Shown here piece after piece: positions 9,793-19,166 of a stretch of 64,000 nucleotides of DNA. Position 1 is the stretch's first letter. Each line of letters begins with the position of its first letter. A program made the translations under genes and the position numbers. The stretch is taken from assembly GCF_026410255.1 (NCBI RefSeq), contig NZ_JAPMLL010000007.1:62001-126000 (forward strand), in the 5' to 3' direction. This stretch comes from Xanthomarina sp. F1114 (GTDB lineage Bacteria; Bacteroidota; Bacteroidia; Flavobacteriales; Flavobacteriaceae). The notes under the pieces are model-generated. The model saw nothing but the letters and a program-made list of their open reading frames with translations. It did no database searches and had not been told where the DNA came from.

Positions 9793-11355
9793 TTAGTTAG
9801 TCTTAAATCCGCCCAAATATTTGCAATCTTTTAAATCTTGTACAGAAGTAAATGGAACAGGTACTTTATGGTACATATAGGTGCTATCTAATTCTTTTGA
9901 TAAGCTTTTATCATCTACATTAACACTAATATCATTCATTTTATATTGACAAGGATGTTCATATCCAGAAGCATGTGTAATTTCTAAAAACTCTTTTCTA
10001 AAAGTTTTAAAATATTGAGCTAGTCTAACAGATTTCAAGGTTGGATCTATTCCACTTTGTAACCATTTATTTTGCGTGGCAACACCACTCGGACAACGAT
10101 TTGTGTGACAAACTTGAGCCTGAATACAGCCAATACTCATCATGGCTTCACGAGCCACATTTATACAGTCGGCACCCATAGCAAAGGCCATTGCAGCTTT
10201 TGCTGGAAAACCTAATTTAGCACTTCCAATAAATACAATACGATCGCAAAGATCTTTGTCTTTAAATATTTTATACAAGTCGGTAAAACCATAAACCCAT
10301 GGTAAAGATACATGATCCGCAAAACTAGGAGGAGCAGCACCAGTTCCACCTTCGCCACCATCTACTGAAATAAAATCAGGTCCTTTTCCGGTTTCTTGCA
10401 TAATACTAGCCATTTCTTTCCATTGGTTTAGTTTTCCAATGGCTGCTTTAACACCTACCGGTAAACCAGTGGCTTCTGCTACTTCTTCAACAAAAGCCAT
10501 GAGTTCCTGAACATTCGAAAAAGCGGTGTGATATGGAGGAGAAATAACATCTTTCCCTAAGGGCACATGACGAATATCTGAAATTTCTTGAGTTATTTTT
10601 GCTGCAGGTAATACACCACCTTTTCCGGGTTTTGCTCCTTGAGACAGTTTGATTTCAATTGCTCTTACAAAAGGATTTTTATTTACTAAGGCTATCATTT
10701 TATCCATAGAAAAATTTCCATGCTCGTCTCTAACACCAAAGTAACCTGTTCCAATTTGAAAAACAACATCTCCACCATGACTATGGTAAGGAGATAATCC
10801 GCCTTCTCCAGTATTGTGATAGGCGTCGGCCATTTTAACACCTTTATTTAACGACTCAATTGCTCGGGCGGATAAAGATCCAAAACTCATAGCCGACACA
10901 TTAATTATAGATGCTGGTCTAAAGGGTTTTTTACGCTTATTATAAAGGCCCATCACTTTTGCACATGGCATAAAGCTATGATCTATGCTATTTGGGTGGT
11001 CTGGAGCTAACTTATAAGGCATCATAGCATTATTAACAAAAATATGCTGATGCGCATAAATATCTCTATCCGTTCCAAAGCCTTCGTAATTATTTTCTTT
11101 TTTTGCAGAGGCGTAAATCCATCCTCTTTCAATTCTATTAAAAGGTAGCTCTTCTCTATTGTTAGCAACCAAATATTGTCTTAGTTCTGGCCCAATTTTC
11201 TCTAACATATATCTAAAATGCCCAACTATAGGAAAATTATGGCTAATGGTATGCCGTTTTTGTATAAATACATCTCGAATAGCAATGATTAAGAGGATAA
11301 TTATAATCCACATCCACCAAGAGATCTGACTTAAAAAACTGAAAATAGCATCCAT
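9793..11355 (-). CDS. FMN-binding glutamate synthase family protein, membrane anchored
   Basis: This resembles the FMN/iron-sulfur central and synthase domains of the large subunit of glutamate synthase, but without the amidotransferase domain, so it is a stand-alone GltB-like oxidoreductase. The flavin barrel motifs are clear (GEGGLSPYH, GAKPGKGGVLP, VDGGEGGTGAAPP). The cysteine cluster CIQAQVCHTNRC has the C-x5-C-x4-C spacing of the 3Fe-4S site. An N-terminal hydrophobic segment (SWWMWIIIILLIIAI) anchors it. I place the start at the ATG at 11355 (520 aa); the frame also opens further upstream at a TTG at 11427, but that would overlap the divergent gene. The electron donor and actual reaction are unknown for this subfamily. 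Confidence 0.88.
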   Translation of the reverse strand: MDAIFSFLSQISWWMWIIIILLIIAIRDVFIQKRHTISHNFPIVGHFRYMLEKIGPELRQYLVANNREELPFNRIERGWIYASAKKENNYEGFGTDRDIYAHQHIFVNNAMMPYKLAPDHPNSIDHSFMPCAKVMGLYNKRKKPFRPASIINVSAMSFGSLSARAIESLNKGVKMADAYHNTGEGGLSPYHSHGGDVVFQIGTGYFGVRDEHGNFSMDKMIALVNKNPFVRAIEIKLSQGAKPGKGGVLPAAKITQEISDIRHVPLGKDVISPPYHTAFSNVQELMAFVEEVAEATGLPVGVKAAIGKLNQWKEMASIMQETGKGPDFISVDGGEGGTGAAPPSFADHVSLPWVYGFTDLYKIFKDKDLCDRIVFIGSAKLGFPAKAAMAFAMGADCINVAREAMMSIGCIQAQVCHTNRCPSGVATQNKWLQSGIDPTLKSVRLAQYFKTFRKEFLEITHASGYEHPCQYKMNDISVNVDDKSLSKELDSTYMYHKVPVPFTSVQDLKDCKYLGGFKTN

Positions 11356-11418
11356 ATTTATAAATTTTAGGGTAAATATATTTAAAATATATAGGAAAAA
11401 AATGGATATCTTTATGAA

Positions 11419-12975
11419 ATGACTCAAGAAAAACGAAAAACTGTAATTATTGCCGGAAGCGTTCTATTTGTTCTCATTGCCGGATATTTTATTACGCAAT
11501 ACATAGTAAAATCTAAAATAGAGAGCTTTTTAACTAATAAATTACCAGATACGGTAGAGTTAACTTATAGCGATTTAACTATCAGTTTGCTAAGAGCTAA
11601 TCTGGAAATAACAAATGTACATCTTACTAATTCTGGAAAAACTGTAGATAAACCAAATGGTATTGTCCAACTCGAGAAGCTTTCTGTGTCTGGATTAGGG
11701 TATTGGGGGGTTTTGGCTAATAATTTAATTTCAATAGAAGAAATAAGTTTAGAAAAACCAAAAGTCACTTATTATCACAATCCTTTAATTCCAGAAGAAG
11801 AATATAAGTTTTCTCAATCGGGTTCTTTTGATAAAGATATTAATATTAAAGAATTCAACTTAGATAAAGGACAGATAAGAGTGTTGGATTTTGAAACAGA
11901 TTCTTTGAAACTTCAAACTGAAAACATTGATTTAAAGCTAGAAAAAATTGTTTATAATAAGAGTACAAAAAAGCATAAAATCCCCATAGATTTTAAGAAT
12001 TATCATATGTCTTTTACATCATTTTTTGCGCAAATGGGCACATATGAAAATGTAAGAATTAAAAGTGCTAAAGTAAATGATAAATTAACAAAGCTAACAG
12101 ACGTTAGCATGCTTACTAAATATTCCAGGGAGAACTTATCGCAAATTATTCCTGTAGAACGAGATCATTATAATTTAAATATCGATTCTTTAACAATAAA
12201 AAAACCTCTGTTAGAAACTGCATCTAATTCTAAATTGCATTTTTTAACTAAACAGATAGATTTTTATCAGCCTGTTTTTAAAGTTTATCGAGATAAACTT
12301 GTTGCAGATGACGAATCAATAAAGCCATTGTATAGTAAAATGCTCCGAGACTTAAATTTTGATTTAACTGTAGAAAACATCAAAATTCATGAAGGTTTTA
12401 TTTCGTACGAAGAAAAGGTTAAAGCAGATAAAAAAGCAGGCCTAGTTTCTTTTGCAGACTTTAACGGAGATTTTAGCCAAGTTAGTAATACCTATTTAGA
12501 ACCTACAAAAACAGTTCTTAATATTAATACACTTTTTATGGAGCAGACTCCATTACATGTTGTTTGGACATTTGATGTTAACAATCCTTCAGATTTATTC
12601 GAATTTCGTGCAGAAATGGGAGAGCTCCAAGCAAGCTATTTAAATAGTTTCACTAAGTCTAATTTAAACGTTCGTGTAGAAGGTCAATTAGATAAAACCT
12701 ATTTTACCATTTCAGGTACTGACGATCTTTCGGACATAGATTTTAAAGTGAAATATAAAGCTTTCGATATTATAGCGCTCCAAGAGGATGGAAAGGAAAA
12801 AAATAAATTCCTATCCGATGTAATTAATATTTTCGTCTCTACAAACAGTCAATCTGGTGACGATATTTTTAAGGAAGTGACAAAAACTAATATAGAACGT
12901 CAAAAAACACAATCAGTATTTAATTTTATCTGGATAAGTACGCGAGCAGGACTTTTAAAAGCCATGACGTTTTAA
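11419..12975 (+). CDS. AsmA/DUF748-like envelope protein
   Basis: The 518-aa protein has an N-terminal signal anchor (TVIIAGSVLFVLIAGYFITQYIV) followed by a long beta-rich region with repeated patterns such as IEEISLEKPKVTYY and VENIKIHEGFISYEE. This pattern is typical of AsmA-like or DUF748-type proteins of the periplasm, some of which belong to the lipid-transport bridge superfamily. A specific function cannot be assigned. It is divergent from the GltB-like gene, with 63 bp between the chosen starts, and may share a bidirectional promoter region. The C-terminus (RTKTQS/IWISTRAGLLKAM region) lacks a barrel signature. Confidence 0.6.
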   Translation: MTQEKRKTVIIAGSVLFVLIAGYFITQYIVKSKIESFLTNKLPDTVELTYSDLTISLLRANLEITNVHLTNSGKTVDKPNGIVQLEKLSVSGLGYWGVLANNLISIEEISLEKPKVTYYHNPLIPEEEYKFSQSGSFDKDINIKEFNLDKGQIRVLDFETDSLKLQTENIDLKLEKIVYNKSTKKHKIPIDFKNYHMSFTSFFAQMGTYENVRIKSAKVNDKLTKLTDVSMLTKYSRENLSQIIPVERDHYNLNIDSLTIKKPLLETASNSKLHFLTKQIDFYQPVFKVYRDKLVADDESIKPLYSKMLRDLNFDLTVENIKIHEGFISYEEKVKADKKAGLVSFADFNGDFSQVSNTYLEPTKTVLNINTLFMEQTPLHVVWTFDVNNPSDLFEFRAEMGELQASYLNSFTKSNLNVRVEGQLDKTYFTISGTDDLSDIDFKVKYKAFDIIALQEDGKEKNKFLSDVINIFVSTNSQSGDDIFKEVTKTNIERQKTQSVFNFIWISTRAGLLKAMTF

Positions 12976-13059
12976 TTTGTAAACAATAGATGTTTAAGTC
13001 ATATACTTAGTGATTTATAGTTTCCTTCAGTATTAAATATTAGAGATTTAATTCCGTTT

Positions 13060-13067
13060 TATTTTTG
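13060..13067 (+). promoter_or_regulatory. Putative -7 promoter box upstream of the UvrD/PcrA gene
   Basis: TATTTTTG is an exact match to the Bacteroidota -7 consensus TAnnTTTG. I see no good -33 TTTG about 19 bp upstream, so the call is tentative. It lies 100 bp before the chosen start, in a 190-bp AT-rich gap. Confidence 0.35.
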
Positions 13068-13166
13068 AAAAATAGTTGTATTAAAATCTAAGTGATTCTT
13101 AGGACTTAATATAACTTTCAAATTGTTTATAATTATTCATAAATCTAAAGGAGAAAGACCTTAACA

Positions 13167-15560
13167 ATGGTTATTTTTATCCCTTTAAATGAAAGAGAAT
13201 TGGAGAAGTATTTAAGTCAGTTAAACGAAGCACAATTAGCACCAACCCTTCAAAAGGATGGCCCTATGATTGTTATTGCAGGAGCAGGATCTGGAAAAAC
13301 TAGAGTGTTAACCTATAGAATTGCCTATTTAATGAGTCAGGGGGTTGATTCTTTTAATATTTTATCGCTAACATTTACCAATAAAGCAGCTCGCGAAATG
13401 AAAGAACGAATTTCTTCCATTGTGGGTAATAGCGAAGCAAAAAACCTATGGATGGGAACCTTTCACTCGGTTTTTGCTAAAATCTTGCGTATTGAAGGTG
13501 ATCGATTGGGGTATCCTAGTAATTTCACAATTTATGACACTCAGGACTCCGACCGATTAATTTCTGCCATAATCAAAGAAATGAATTTGGATAAGGATAT
13601 ATATAAATACAAACAAATTCGTTCCAGAATTTCTTCATATAAAAACAATTTAATTACTGTAAAAGCCTACAAGCAAAACCCTGAGCTTAAAGAAGCCGAT
13701 GCCATGGCCAGGCGACCAAAAATGGGAGAAATCTACGAGAATTATGTCGATAGATGTTTTAAGGCAGGAGCCATGGATTTTGACGATTTATTATTAAAAA
13801 CTAACGAGCTTCTAACGCGTTTTCCAGATGTGTTGGCTAAGTATCAAGATAGGTTCCGTTATATACTGGTAGACGAGTATCAGGATACAAACCACAGTCA
13901 GTACTTAATTGTTAGAGCACTTTCAGATAGATTTCAAAATATTTGTGTGGTAGGAGACGACGCTCAAAGTATTTATGCCTTTCGTGGAGCCAACATCAAT
14001 AATATTCTAAATTTCCAAAAGGATTATGACGATGTAAAATTATTCCGATTAGAGCAAAACTACCGTTCAACAAAAAATATAGTAAATGCAGCCAATTCCA
14101 TTATCGATAAAAACCAGACTAAATTAGAAAAGATTGTTTGGACTGCTAACGATGAAGGAGCCAAGATAAAAGTGAACCGCTCTCTAACCGATGGAGATGA
14201 AGGACGTTTTGTAGCAAGTTCTATTTTCGAAAATAAAATGGAAAATCAGTTACCAAACAGCGATTTTGCCGTATTATATCGCACCAATGCTCAATCTCGT
14301 GCCATAGAGGATGCTTTGCGAAAACGTGATATTCCTTATAGAATTTATGGAGGTCTATCGTTTTATCAACGAAAAGAAATAAAAGACGTGCTTTCGTATT
14401 TACGTTTAATTATTAATCCAGCAGACGAAGAAGCCTTAAAACGAATTATTAATTATCCGGCAAGAGGAATTGGACAAACTACCTTAGATAGATTAATTGT
14501 AGCTGCTAATGGTTATAACCGTTCAATTTTTGAAGTTATTCAAAACATTGATAAAATTGAAATTAATATTAATTCTGGTACCAAAAACAAGCTTAAAAAC
14601 TTTGTAACTCAAATTGAAAGTTATCAGATTTTAAACCAAACAGCAAATGTTTTTGAACTTGCGGAACACGTTACAAAAGCTAGTGGATTAATTAGAGAAC
14701 TCAATAAAGATGGCACTCCAGAAGGCGTTGCCAAAATGGAAAATATTGAGGAGCTTTTAAACGGGATGAAAGATTTTGTGGAAGGTCAAAAGGAAATTGC
14801 TGATGCGACCGCATCTTTAGCTGAGTTTCTTGAAGATGTAGCTCTAGCAACCGATTTGGATGCAGATAAAGGCGATGCAGACCATGTGGCTTTAATGACT
14901 ATTCACTTGGCAAAAGGTCTAGAATTTCCGTATGTATATATTGTTGGTTTGGAAGAAGATTTATTTCCAAGTGCCATGAGTATGAATACGCGAAGTGAAC
15001 TAGAGGAGGAGCGACGGTTATTTTATGTGGCATTAACAAGAGCCGAGAAACAAGCTTATTTAACCTATGCTTTAACACGTTACCGTTGGGGGAAATTAAT
15101 AGACGCAGAACCTAGTCGATTTATCCAGGAAATAGACGAACAATATTTGGATATTATTACTCCAATAGAGGAAAGACGTTTTAATCCAATGTTGGATGCT
15201 GATATTTTTGGAGATGATATTCCCGAAACAAAACGACGAGCTCAAGCTAATAAAATTCGCTTTAAGAAACCTGTTCAGCCAGACTTTAAGAAAAAGAAGC
15301 CTACCCAAGAGAAACCTTCAGATAAAGTAGTTATTTCTACTCCAAAAAACTTAAAACCTGTGAGTAAATCTAGTGGAGGTACCAATTTGTTCGATGGCAA
15401 GTTAGCTGTGGGTAATATGGTAGAACACATGCGTTTTGGAAAAGGAGAAGTCGTAAAAATTGACGGTGTTGGAAGTGATACAAAAGCCGAGATAAAGTTT
15501 GATAAAGGAGGCGTAAAAAAATTATTGCTTCGTTTTGCCAAGCTTGAAGTTATAGGATAA
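13167..15560 (+). CDS. uvrD: ATP-dependent 3'-5' DNA helicase UvrD/PcrA
   Basis: This is an SF1A repair helicase acting in nucleotide-excision repair and replication-conflict resolution. Motifs run in the family order: Q-motif region LNEAQ, Walker A AGAGSGKT, motif Ia TFTNKAAREMKER, motif II VDEYQDTN, motif III DDAQSIYAFRGA, motif IV EQNYRST, motif V LMTIHLAKGLEFPYV and motif VI VALTRAEKQ. The C-terminal 60 residues form a Tudor-like tail (VEHMRFGKGEVVKIDG...KLLLRFAKLEVI) as in PcrA. The length, 797 aa, is usual. The ATG at 13167 has an AAAGGAG sequence 14 bp upstream; an in-frame TTG at 13200 would give the shorter N-terminus seen in many relatives. It is followed by a perfect two-way terminator. 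Confidence 0.94.
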   Translation: MVIFIPLNERELEKYLSQLNEAQLAPTLQKDGPMIVIAGAGSGKTRVLTYRIAYLMSQGVDSFNILSLTFTNKAAREMKERISSIVGNSEAKNLWMGTFHSVFAKILRIEGDRLGYPSNFTIYDTQDSDRLISAIIKEMNLDKDIYKYKQIRSRISSYKNNLITVKAYKQNPELKEADAMARRPKMGEIYENYVDRCFKAGAMDFDDLLLKTNELLTRFPDVLAKYQDRFRYILVDEYQDTNHSQYLIVRALSDRFQNICVVGDDAQSIYAFRGANINNILNFQKDYDDVKLFRLEQNYRSTKNIVNAANSIIDKNQTKLEKIVWTANDEGAKIKVNRSLTDGDEGRFVASSIFENKMENQLPNSDFAVLYRTNAQSRAIEDALRKRDIPYRIYGGLSFYQRKEIKDVLSYLRLIINPADEEALKRIINYPARGIGQTTLDRLIVAANGYNRSIFEVIQNIDKIEININSGTKNKLKNFVTQIESYQILNQTANVFELAEHVTKASGLIRELNKDGTPEGVAKMENIEELLNGMKDFVEGQKEIADATASLAEFLEDVALATDLDADKGDADHVALMTIHLAKGLEFPYVYIVGLEEDLFPSAMSMNTRSELEEERRLFYVALTRAEKQAYLTYALTRYRWGKLIDAEPSRFIQEIDEQYLDIITPIEERRFNPMLDADIFGDDIPETKRRAQANKIRFKKPVQPDFKKKKPTQEKPSDKVVISTPKNLKPVSKSSGGTNLFDGKLAVGNMVEHMRFGKGEVVKIDGVGSDTKAEIKFDKGGVKKLLLRFAKLEVIG

Positions 15561-15600
15561 ACAAAAAATCCTCGAAGTATTCTCTTCGAGGATTTTTTGT
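15561..15600. terminator. Bidirectional terminator between uvrD-like and hydrolase genes
   Basis: A 17-bp perfect inverted repeat (15561-15577 with 15584-15600) has a 6-nt loop and A/T runs at both feet. It starts one base after the helicase stop and lies 25 bp before the stop of the convergent hydrolase, so it can serve both. Confidence 0.92.
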
Positions 15601-15624
15601 TTCTACGATCTTTCTAAGATATTC

Positions 15625-16491
15625 TTAATCAAAATACGTTTCAATAAAGACTTTTAGTTTGGTTATTGTATCAAATAAATCTGGTCCAATCCACCCATGA
15701 CCAGCATTTGGATATAAGGTAAATTGATGTGGAACCCCTAGAGTTTCTAATTTATCTCTCATATCTGTTCCTTGCGAAGTTGGAATTAAAGGATCCTGAC
15801 CTCCATAAAATAAAATAGTTGGAGGAGCGGTGTCAGTTACTCTGTGGTATGGACTTGCTTCTTCGAGAAATTCTATAGAGGCGTCTTCACCAAATAAATC
15901 CAGTAAGGCTTGTAACATAGGATCTGAATTGTTTAAATAAGCCGGATCTGTTAGGTTTGTTGGTCCAACTATACTACATACCATCTCAATATCACTATTG
16001 GTGTCAAAAGCATAGCTCCATAATAAGGCTAAATGTGCTCCAGCGCTTACGCCTACAAAACCAAAATCATCGTCAATAACATAATAGTTTTGATTGTATT
16101 TTAAGTGATTTATAACAGAGGTAATATCGTCCAATTGCATTGGATAAGGCAGGTTATTTTCATCTGCAAGTCTGTAATTTATATTTACAATTCCCATGTC
16201 TGGAAACTCATTTCTAAGGTAATCTCTAACGTCGTTCATGTCGTTTTTATCACCAGCATTCCAGCCTCCACCATGAACTAATATCATAATGTTAGTATCT
16301 AAATTTCTATTGGCAGGTAAATAAATATCGAATACTTGGTCGCTATCAGAACCGTAAGAAACGTTAAATTCCTGATAGTATTCCGTAGAGTCTAGTGAAA
16401 CTTCATTTAAAGTATTACTATCGTCCGTAGAACAAGAATTAAAAGAGACAATAAGCACGCTAATAAATAAGTAGAATCTAATATGTTTCAT
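15625..16491 (-). CDS. Lipoprotein alpha/beta hydrolase (esterase-like)
   Basis: This is a hormone-sensitive-lipase or BD-FAE-type carboxylesterase. The oxyanion motif HGGGWNAGDK and the nucleophile elbow GVSAGAH are clear; the acid and base of the triad are likely in YGGQDPLIP and NAGHGW. A lipoprotein signal (LIVSFNSCS) puts it on the membrane. I use the ATG at 16491 (288 aa); the frame also starts two codons earlier with TTG at 16497. It is convergent with the UvrD-like gene and divergent from the tsaC/sua5 gene. Homologues often deacylate carbohydrate esters or peptides, but the substrate here is not shown by the sequence. Confidence 0.86.
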   Translation of the reverse strand: MKHIRFYLFISVLIVSFNSCSTDDSNTLNEVSLDSTEYYQEFNVSYGSDSDQVFDIYLPANRNLDTNIMILVHGGGWNAGDKNDMNDVRDYLRNEFPDMGIVNINYRLADENNLPYPMQLDDITSVINHLKYNQNYYVIDDDFGFVGVSAGAHLALLWSYAFDTNSDIEMVCSIVGPTNLTDPAYLNNSDPMLQALLDLFGEDASIEFLEEASPYHRVTDTAPPTILFYGGQDPLIPTSQGTDMRDKLETLGVPHQFTLYPNAGHGWIGPDLFDTITKLKVFIETYFD

Positions 16492-16545
16492 AAACAATAT
16501 AATTAATTATCTTGCATAAGATAACGAATTTTTAAGACCGATAGT

Positions 16546-17166
16546 ATGGCTGAGTTTATAAAAATATATGAAGAGAACCCGAATCCAAAAGAAATAGCTA
16601 AGGTTATTAAGGTTCTGAAAGCTGGTGGATTGATAATTTATCCAACGGATACCGTATATGGTTTAGGGTGTGATATTAATAATGTAAAAGCATTAGAACG
16701 TGTTGCCAGAATTAAAAATGTGAAATTGGAGAACTCTAACTTTTCATTTATTTGTGAAGATTTAAGTAATCTTAGCGATTATGTGAAACAAATTGATACC
16801 TCGGTTTTTAAAATTTTAAAAAGAGCACTTCCAGGTCCATATACCTTTATTCTTCCGGGAGCTAAATCTTTACCACATCCTTTTAAAAAGAAAAAAACAG
16901 TGGGAATACGTGTGCCGGATAATAAAATAGCTATTGAAATTATAAAGCAACTAGGAAATCCTATTATTTCAACTTCCATTCATGATGAAGACGAAGTTTT
17001 AGAATACACGACAGATCCGGAATTAATTTATGAAAAATGGAATCACCTAGTAGATCTGGTTATTGATGCAGGTTATGGGGATAATCACGCCTCTACAGTT
17101 GTTGATTTATCTGAAGGTGAACCAGTAATTATAAGAGAAGGAAAAGGAAGTTTAGACATTTTTTAA
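16546..17166 (+). CDS. L-threonylcarbamoyladenylate synthase (Sua5/YciO/YrdC family)
   Basis: The 206-aa protein is one YrdC domain, which makes threonylcarbamoyl-AMP for t6A modification of tRNAs that read ANN codons. The nucleotide/threonine-binding pattern is visible: GGLIIYPTDTVYGLGCD near the N-terminus, KR-type contacts in LKRALPGPYTFIL, VGIRVPD in the middle and the STVVDLSEG...IIREGKG end. It lacks the extra C-terminal Sua5 domain, so it belongs to the short TsaC/YciO type. Because YciO paralogues share these features and are not equivalent in vivo, I do not give a symbol. It ends at a strong two-way terminator shared with the OmpA-like gene. Confidence 0.88.
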   Translation: MAEFIKIYEENPNPKEIAKVIKVLKAGGLIIYPTDTVYGLGCDINNVKALERVARIKNVKLENSNFSFICEDLSNLSDYVKQIDTSVFKILKRALPGPYTFILPGAKSLPHPFKKKKTVGIRVPDNKIAIEIIKQLGNPIISTSIHDEDEVLEYTTDPELIYEKWNHLVDLVIDAGYGDNHASTVVDLSEGEPVIIREGKGSLDIF

Positions 17167-17188
17167 ATTTTTAAAATAATATATAAAA

Positions 17189-17216
17189 AAAAGCTCAATC
17201 TTAAGATTGAGCTTTT
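17189..17216. terminator. Bidirectional terminator between YrdC and OmpA-like genes
   Basis: A perfect 28-bp palindrome (arms 17189-17202 and 17203-17216, stem core GCTCAATCTT) has an A-run on the left and T-run on the right. It lies 23 bp past one stop codon and 22 bp before the other. Confidence 0.9.
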
Positions 17217-17237
17217 GTATTTTAAATTTAAAACTGA

Positions 17238-18077
17238 TTAATTGTTACCAGCTTCAAGATTCTTCATTTCTTTTTCAATCATGTCATAGAACTGATCGAT
17301 TTTTGGCATTACAACAATACGTGTACGTCTGTTTTTAGCTCTGTTTTCTGCAGAATTGTTTTCTACTAAAGGAACATAGTGACTACGTCCAGCAGCAATT
17401 AACTGTGCAGGGTTTACATCTAAATCTTGTAAAACTCTAATAATAGAAGTAGAACGTTTAACACTTAAATCCCAGTTGTCTAATAATGGTGGTTTATGGT
17501 AAGGAACGCTGTCTGTATGACCTTCAACCATACATTCGAAATCTGGTTTACTGTTAACTACTTTTGCAACTTTAGCTAATACTTCTTTAGCTCTTGTAGT
17601 TACATGATAGCTACCACTTTGGAATAATAATTTGTCTGCAATTGAGATAAATACAACTCCTTTTTCAACATTAATTTCAATGTCCGGATCGTTAATTCCA
17701 ACTTCACGTTTTAAACTTGTAACTAAAGCAAGTGTTACACTGTCCTTTTGAGTTAAGGCATCTTGTAAACGTGTAATTTTAAGTTCTTTTTCTCTAATAC
17801 TTTCTAGAGTTTTCTCAACATTACTAGCACCTTTTGAAGATAATATTGTTAAGTTGTCGTTACTTTTACGTAAATCTGCTACTTGTTCTTCTAAAACTTT
17901 TGCTCTAGCTGTTGCAGATGCTCTTTCCTCTAGACAAGAATTAAGTTTTACAGTTGCAGTATTTAATAAGTCTTGAGTTTCTTTTTGTTTAGCTTCTAAC
18001 GCAGTATACTCTTTTTTAGACACACATGATCCTAATAGAAGTAGACCCATTACGCCTATCATCATTGTTTTTTTCAT
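17238..18077 (-). CDS. OmpA/MotB-domain peptidoglycan-binding lipoprotein
   Basis: The 279-aa lipoprotein (LLLLGSC, Cys18) has a coiled-coil region, residues about 24-120, with heptad-like leucines and many Lys/Glu, and a C-terminal OmpA-like domain. The domain shows VEGHTDSVPYH, LSVKRSTSIIRVL and AENRAKNRRTRIVV, the usual block that binds the diaminopimelate of peptidoglycan. It therefore probably links the outer membrane to the cell wall. A short charged tail follows the domain. The gene is monocistronic with its terminator on the left side; upstream, 18078-18172 is a small AT-rich gap with no gene. Confidence 0.9.
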   Translation of the reverse strand: MKKTMMIGVMGLLLLGSCVSKKEYTALEAKQKETQDLLNTATVKLNSCLEERASATARAKVLEEQVADLRKSNDNLTILSSKGASNVEKTLESIREKELKITRLQDALTQKDSVTLALVTSLKREVGINDPDIEINVEKGVVFISIADKLLFQSGSYHVTTRAKEVLAKVAKVVNSKPDFECMVEGHTDSVPYHKPPLLDNWDLSVKRSTSIIRVLQDLDVNPAQLIAAGRSHYVPLVENNSAENRAKNRRTRIVVMPKIDQFYDMIEKEMKNLEAGNN

Positions 18078-18172
18078 AATAAATTTCAGTTTTTAGATGT
18101 TCTTAATTAACATACCAAAATTATACAAAAGAATGTGAGTTTACGTACGAATTAACAAAAATTTTAACAGTT

Positions 18173-19162
18173 TTATAAACAATTGAAAGTCTTAGACTTA
18201 TTTACAAAGTATGTCCAAACTATTGAGGTGTTTTTATAGTAATTTCCAAGCTGTTTTAGTTCTTTTCTTTGCCTTAATAATTTAGGTAAATGCATGTAGA
18301 AACTAAAATGAGCTTTAATAATAGCAAAGATATGCGACAGTTTGAATTCAAAAAGAAATTTTAATGCAGCCAAACCATCCAAAATAAGTCGTGTAAACAC
18401 TAAAAGGAAGATATTTCCTCCGGCGTTCTTTACTAGGGTAAACAAACTATTTCTAAAGTTAAGATAGGTTTTTTTTGGATTGGTATTTTCCAAGGTTGCA
18501 CCTCCAACATGATAGATAGTTGATGTACCCACATAAGTAGTTAGATACCCTAAATTAAAAGCACGCCAGCAGAAATCTATTTCCTCCATATGAGCAAAAA
18601 ACGACTCATCAAAACCGTTTAAAGTTTGAAACACGGTCTTTCTTACAAAAAAACAGGCACCAGATGCCCAAAAGATATTTGTAGTATCATTAAATTGTCC
18701 TGTATCTTCTTCAATAGTATTAAAAATACGTCCTCTGCAAAAAGGATATCCATATTTATCTATAAAACCGCCAGCTGCACCAGCATATTCAAAAGCTGTT
18801 CTATTCTTATAATCTAAAATTTTAGGTTGGATGATGGCTGTTTCAGGTCTGCTCTTAAATGTATCTAGTATTGGTGTGAGCCAATTTTTAGTTACTTCCA
18901 CATCGCTATTTAATAAACAATAAATATCTTCATCAACCTGCTTTAAAGCTTCATTATAACCTTTAGCATAACCTCCGTTTTCGGTATTCTGAATAATTTT
19001 TATTTCTGGGAAATGCCGTTTGACAAATTGAACAGAATTGTCTGTAGAAGCATTATCGGCTACATAAATGGACGCATTTTCTGAATATTTAATAACAGAA
19101 GGTAAAAACTCTTCAAGTAATTTTTTTCCGTTCCAGTTTAATATAACAATGGCTGTTTTCAA
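18173..19162 (-). CDS. Family 2 glycosyltransferase
   Basis: This GT-A fold transferase of the rhamnosyl/WbbL-like group has the family start LKTAIVILNWNGKKLLEEFLPSV, the sugar-nucleotide-binding YVADNASTDNS, the DxD-type metal site NSDVEV (LLNSDVEV) and the acceptor-side block GACFFVRKTVF followed by HMEEIDFCWRA. I choose the TTG at 19162, which gives the common N-terminus and leaves a 4-bp gap after the upstream stop. An upstream ATG at 19195 is in frame but would overlap that gene by 29 bp. It is the last gene of a three-gene operon with DUF998 and HsdR_N-like genes. It has one weak hydrophobic segment near residue 240 and probably sits at the membrane surface. The sugar and acceptor are unknown. 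Confidence 0.88.
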   Translation of the reverse strand: MKTAIVILNWNGKKLLEEFLPSVIKYSENASIYVADNASTDNSVQFVKRHFPEIKIIQNTENGGYAKGYNEALKQVDEDIYCLLNSDVEVTKNWLTPILDTFKSRPETAIIQPKILDYKNRTAFEYAGAAGGFIDKYGYPFCRGRIFNTIEEDTGQFNDTTNIFWASGACFFVRKTVFQTLNGFDESFFAHMEEIDFCWRAFNLGYLTTYVGTSTIYHVGGATLENTNPKKTYLNFRNSLFTLVKNAGGNIFLLVFTRLILDGLAALKFLFEFKLSHIFAIIKAHFSFYMHLPKLLRQRKELKQLGNYYKNTSIVWTYFVNKSKTFNCL

Positions 19163-19166
19163 TAGT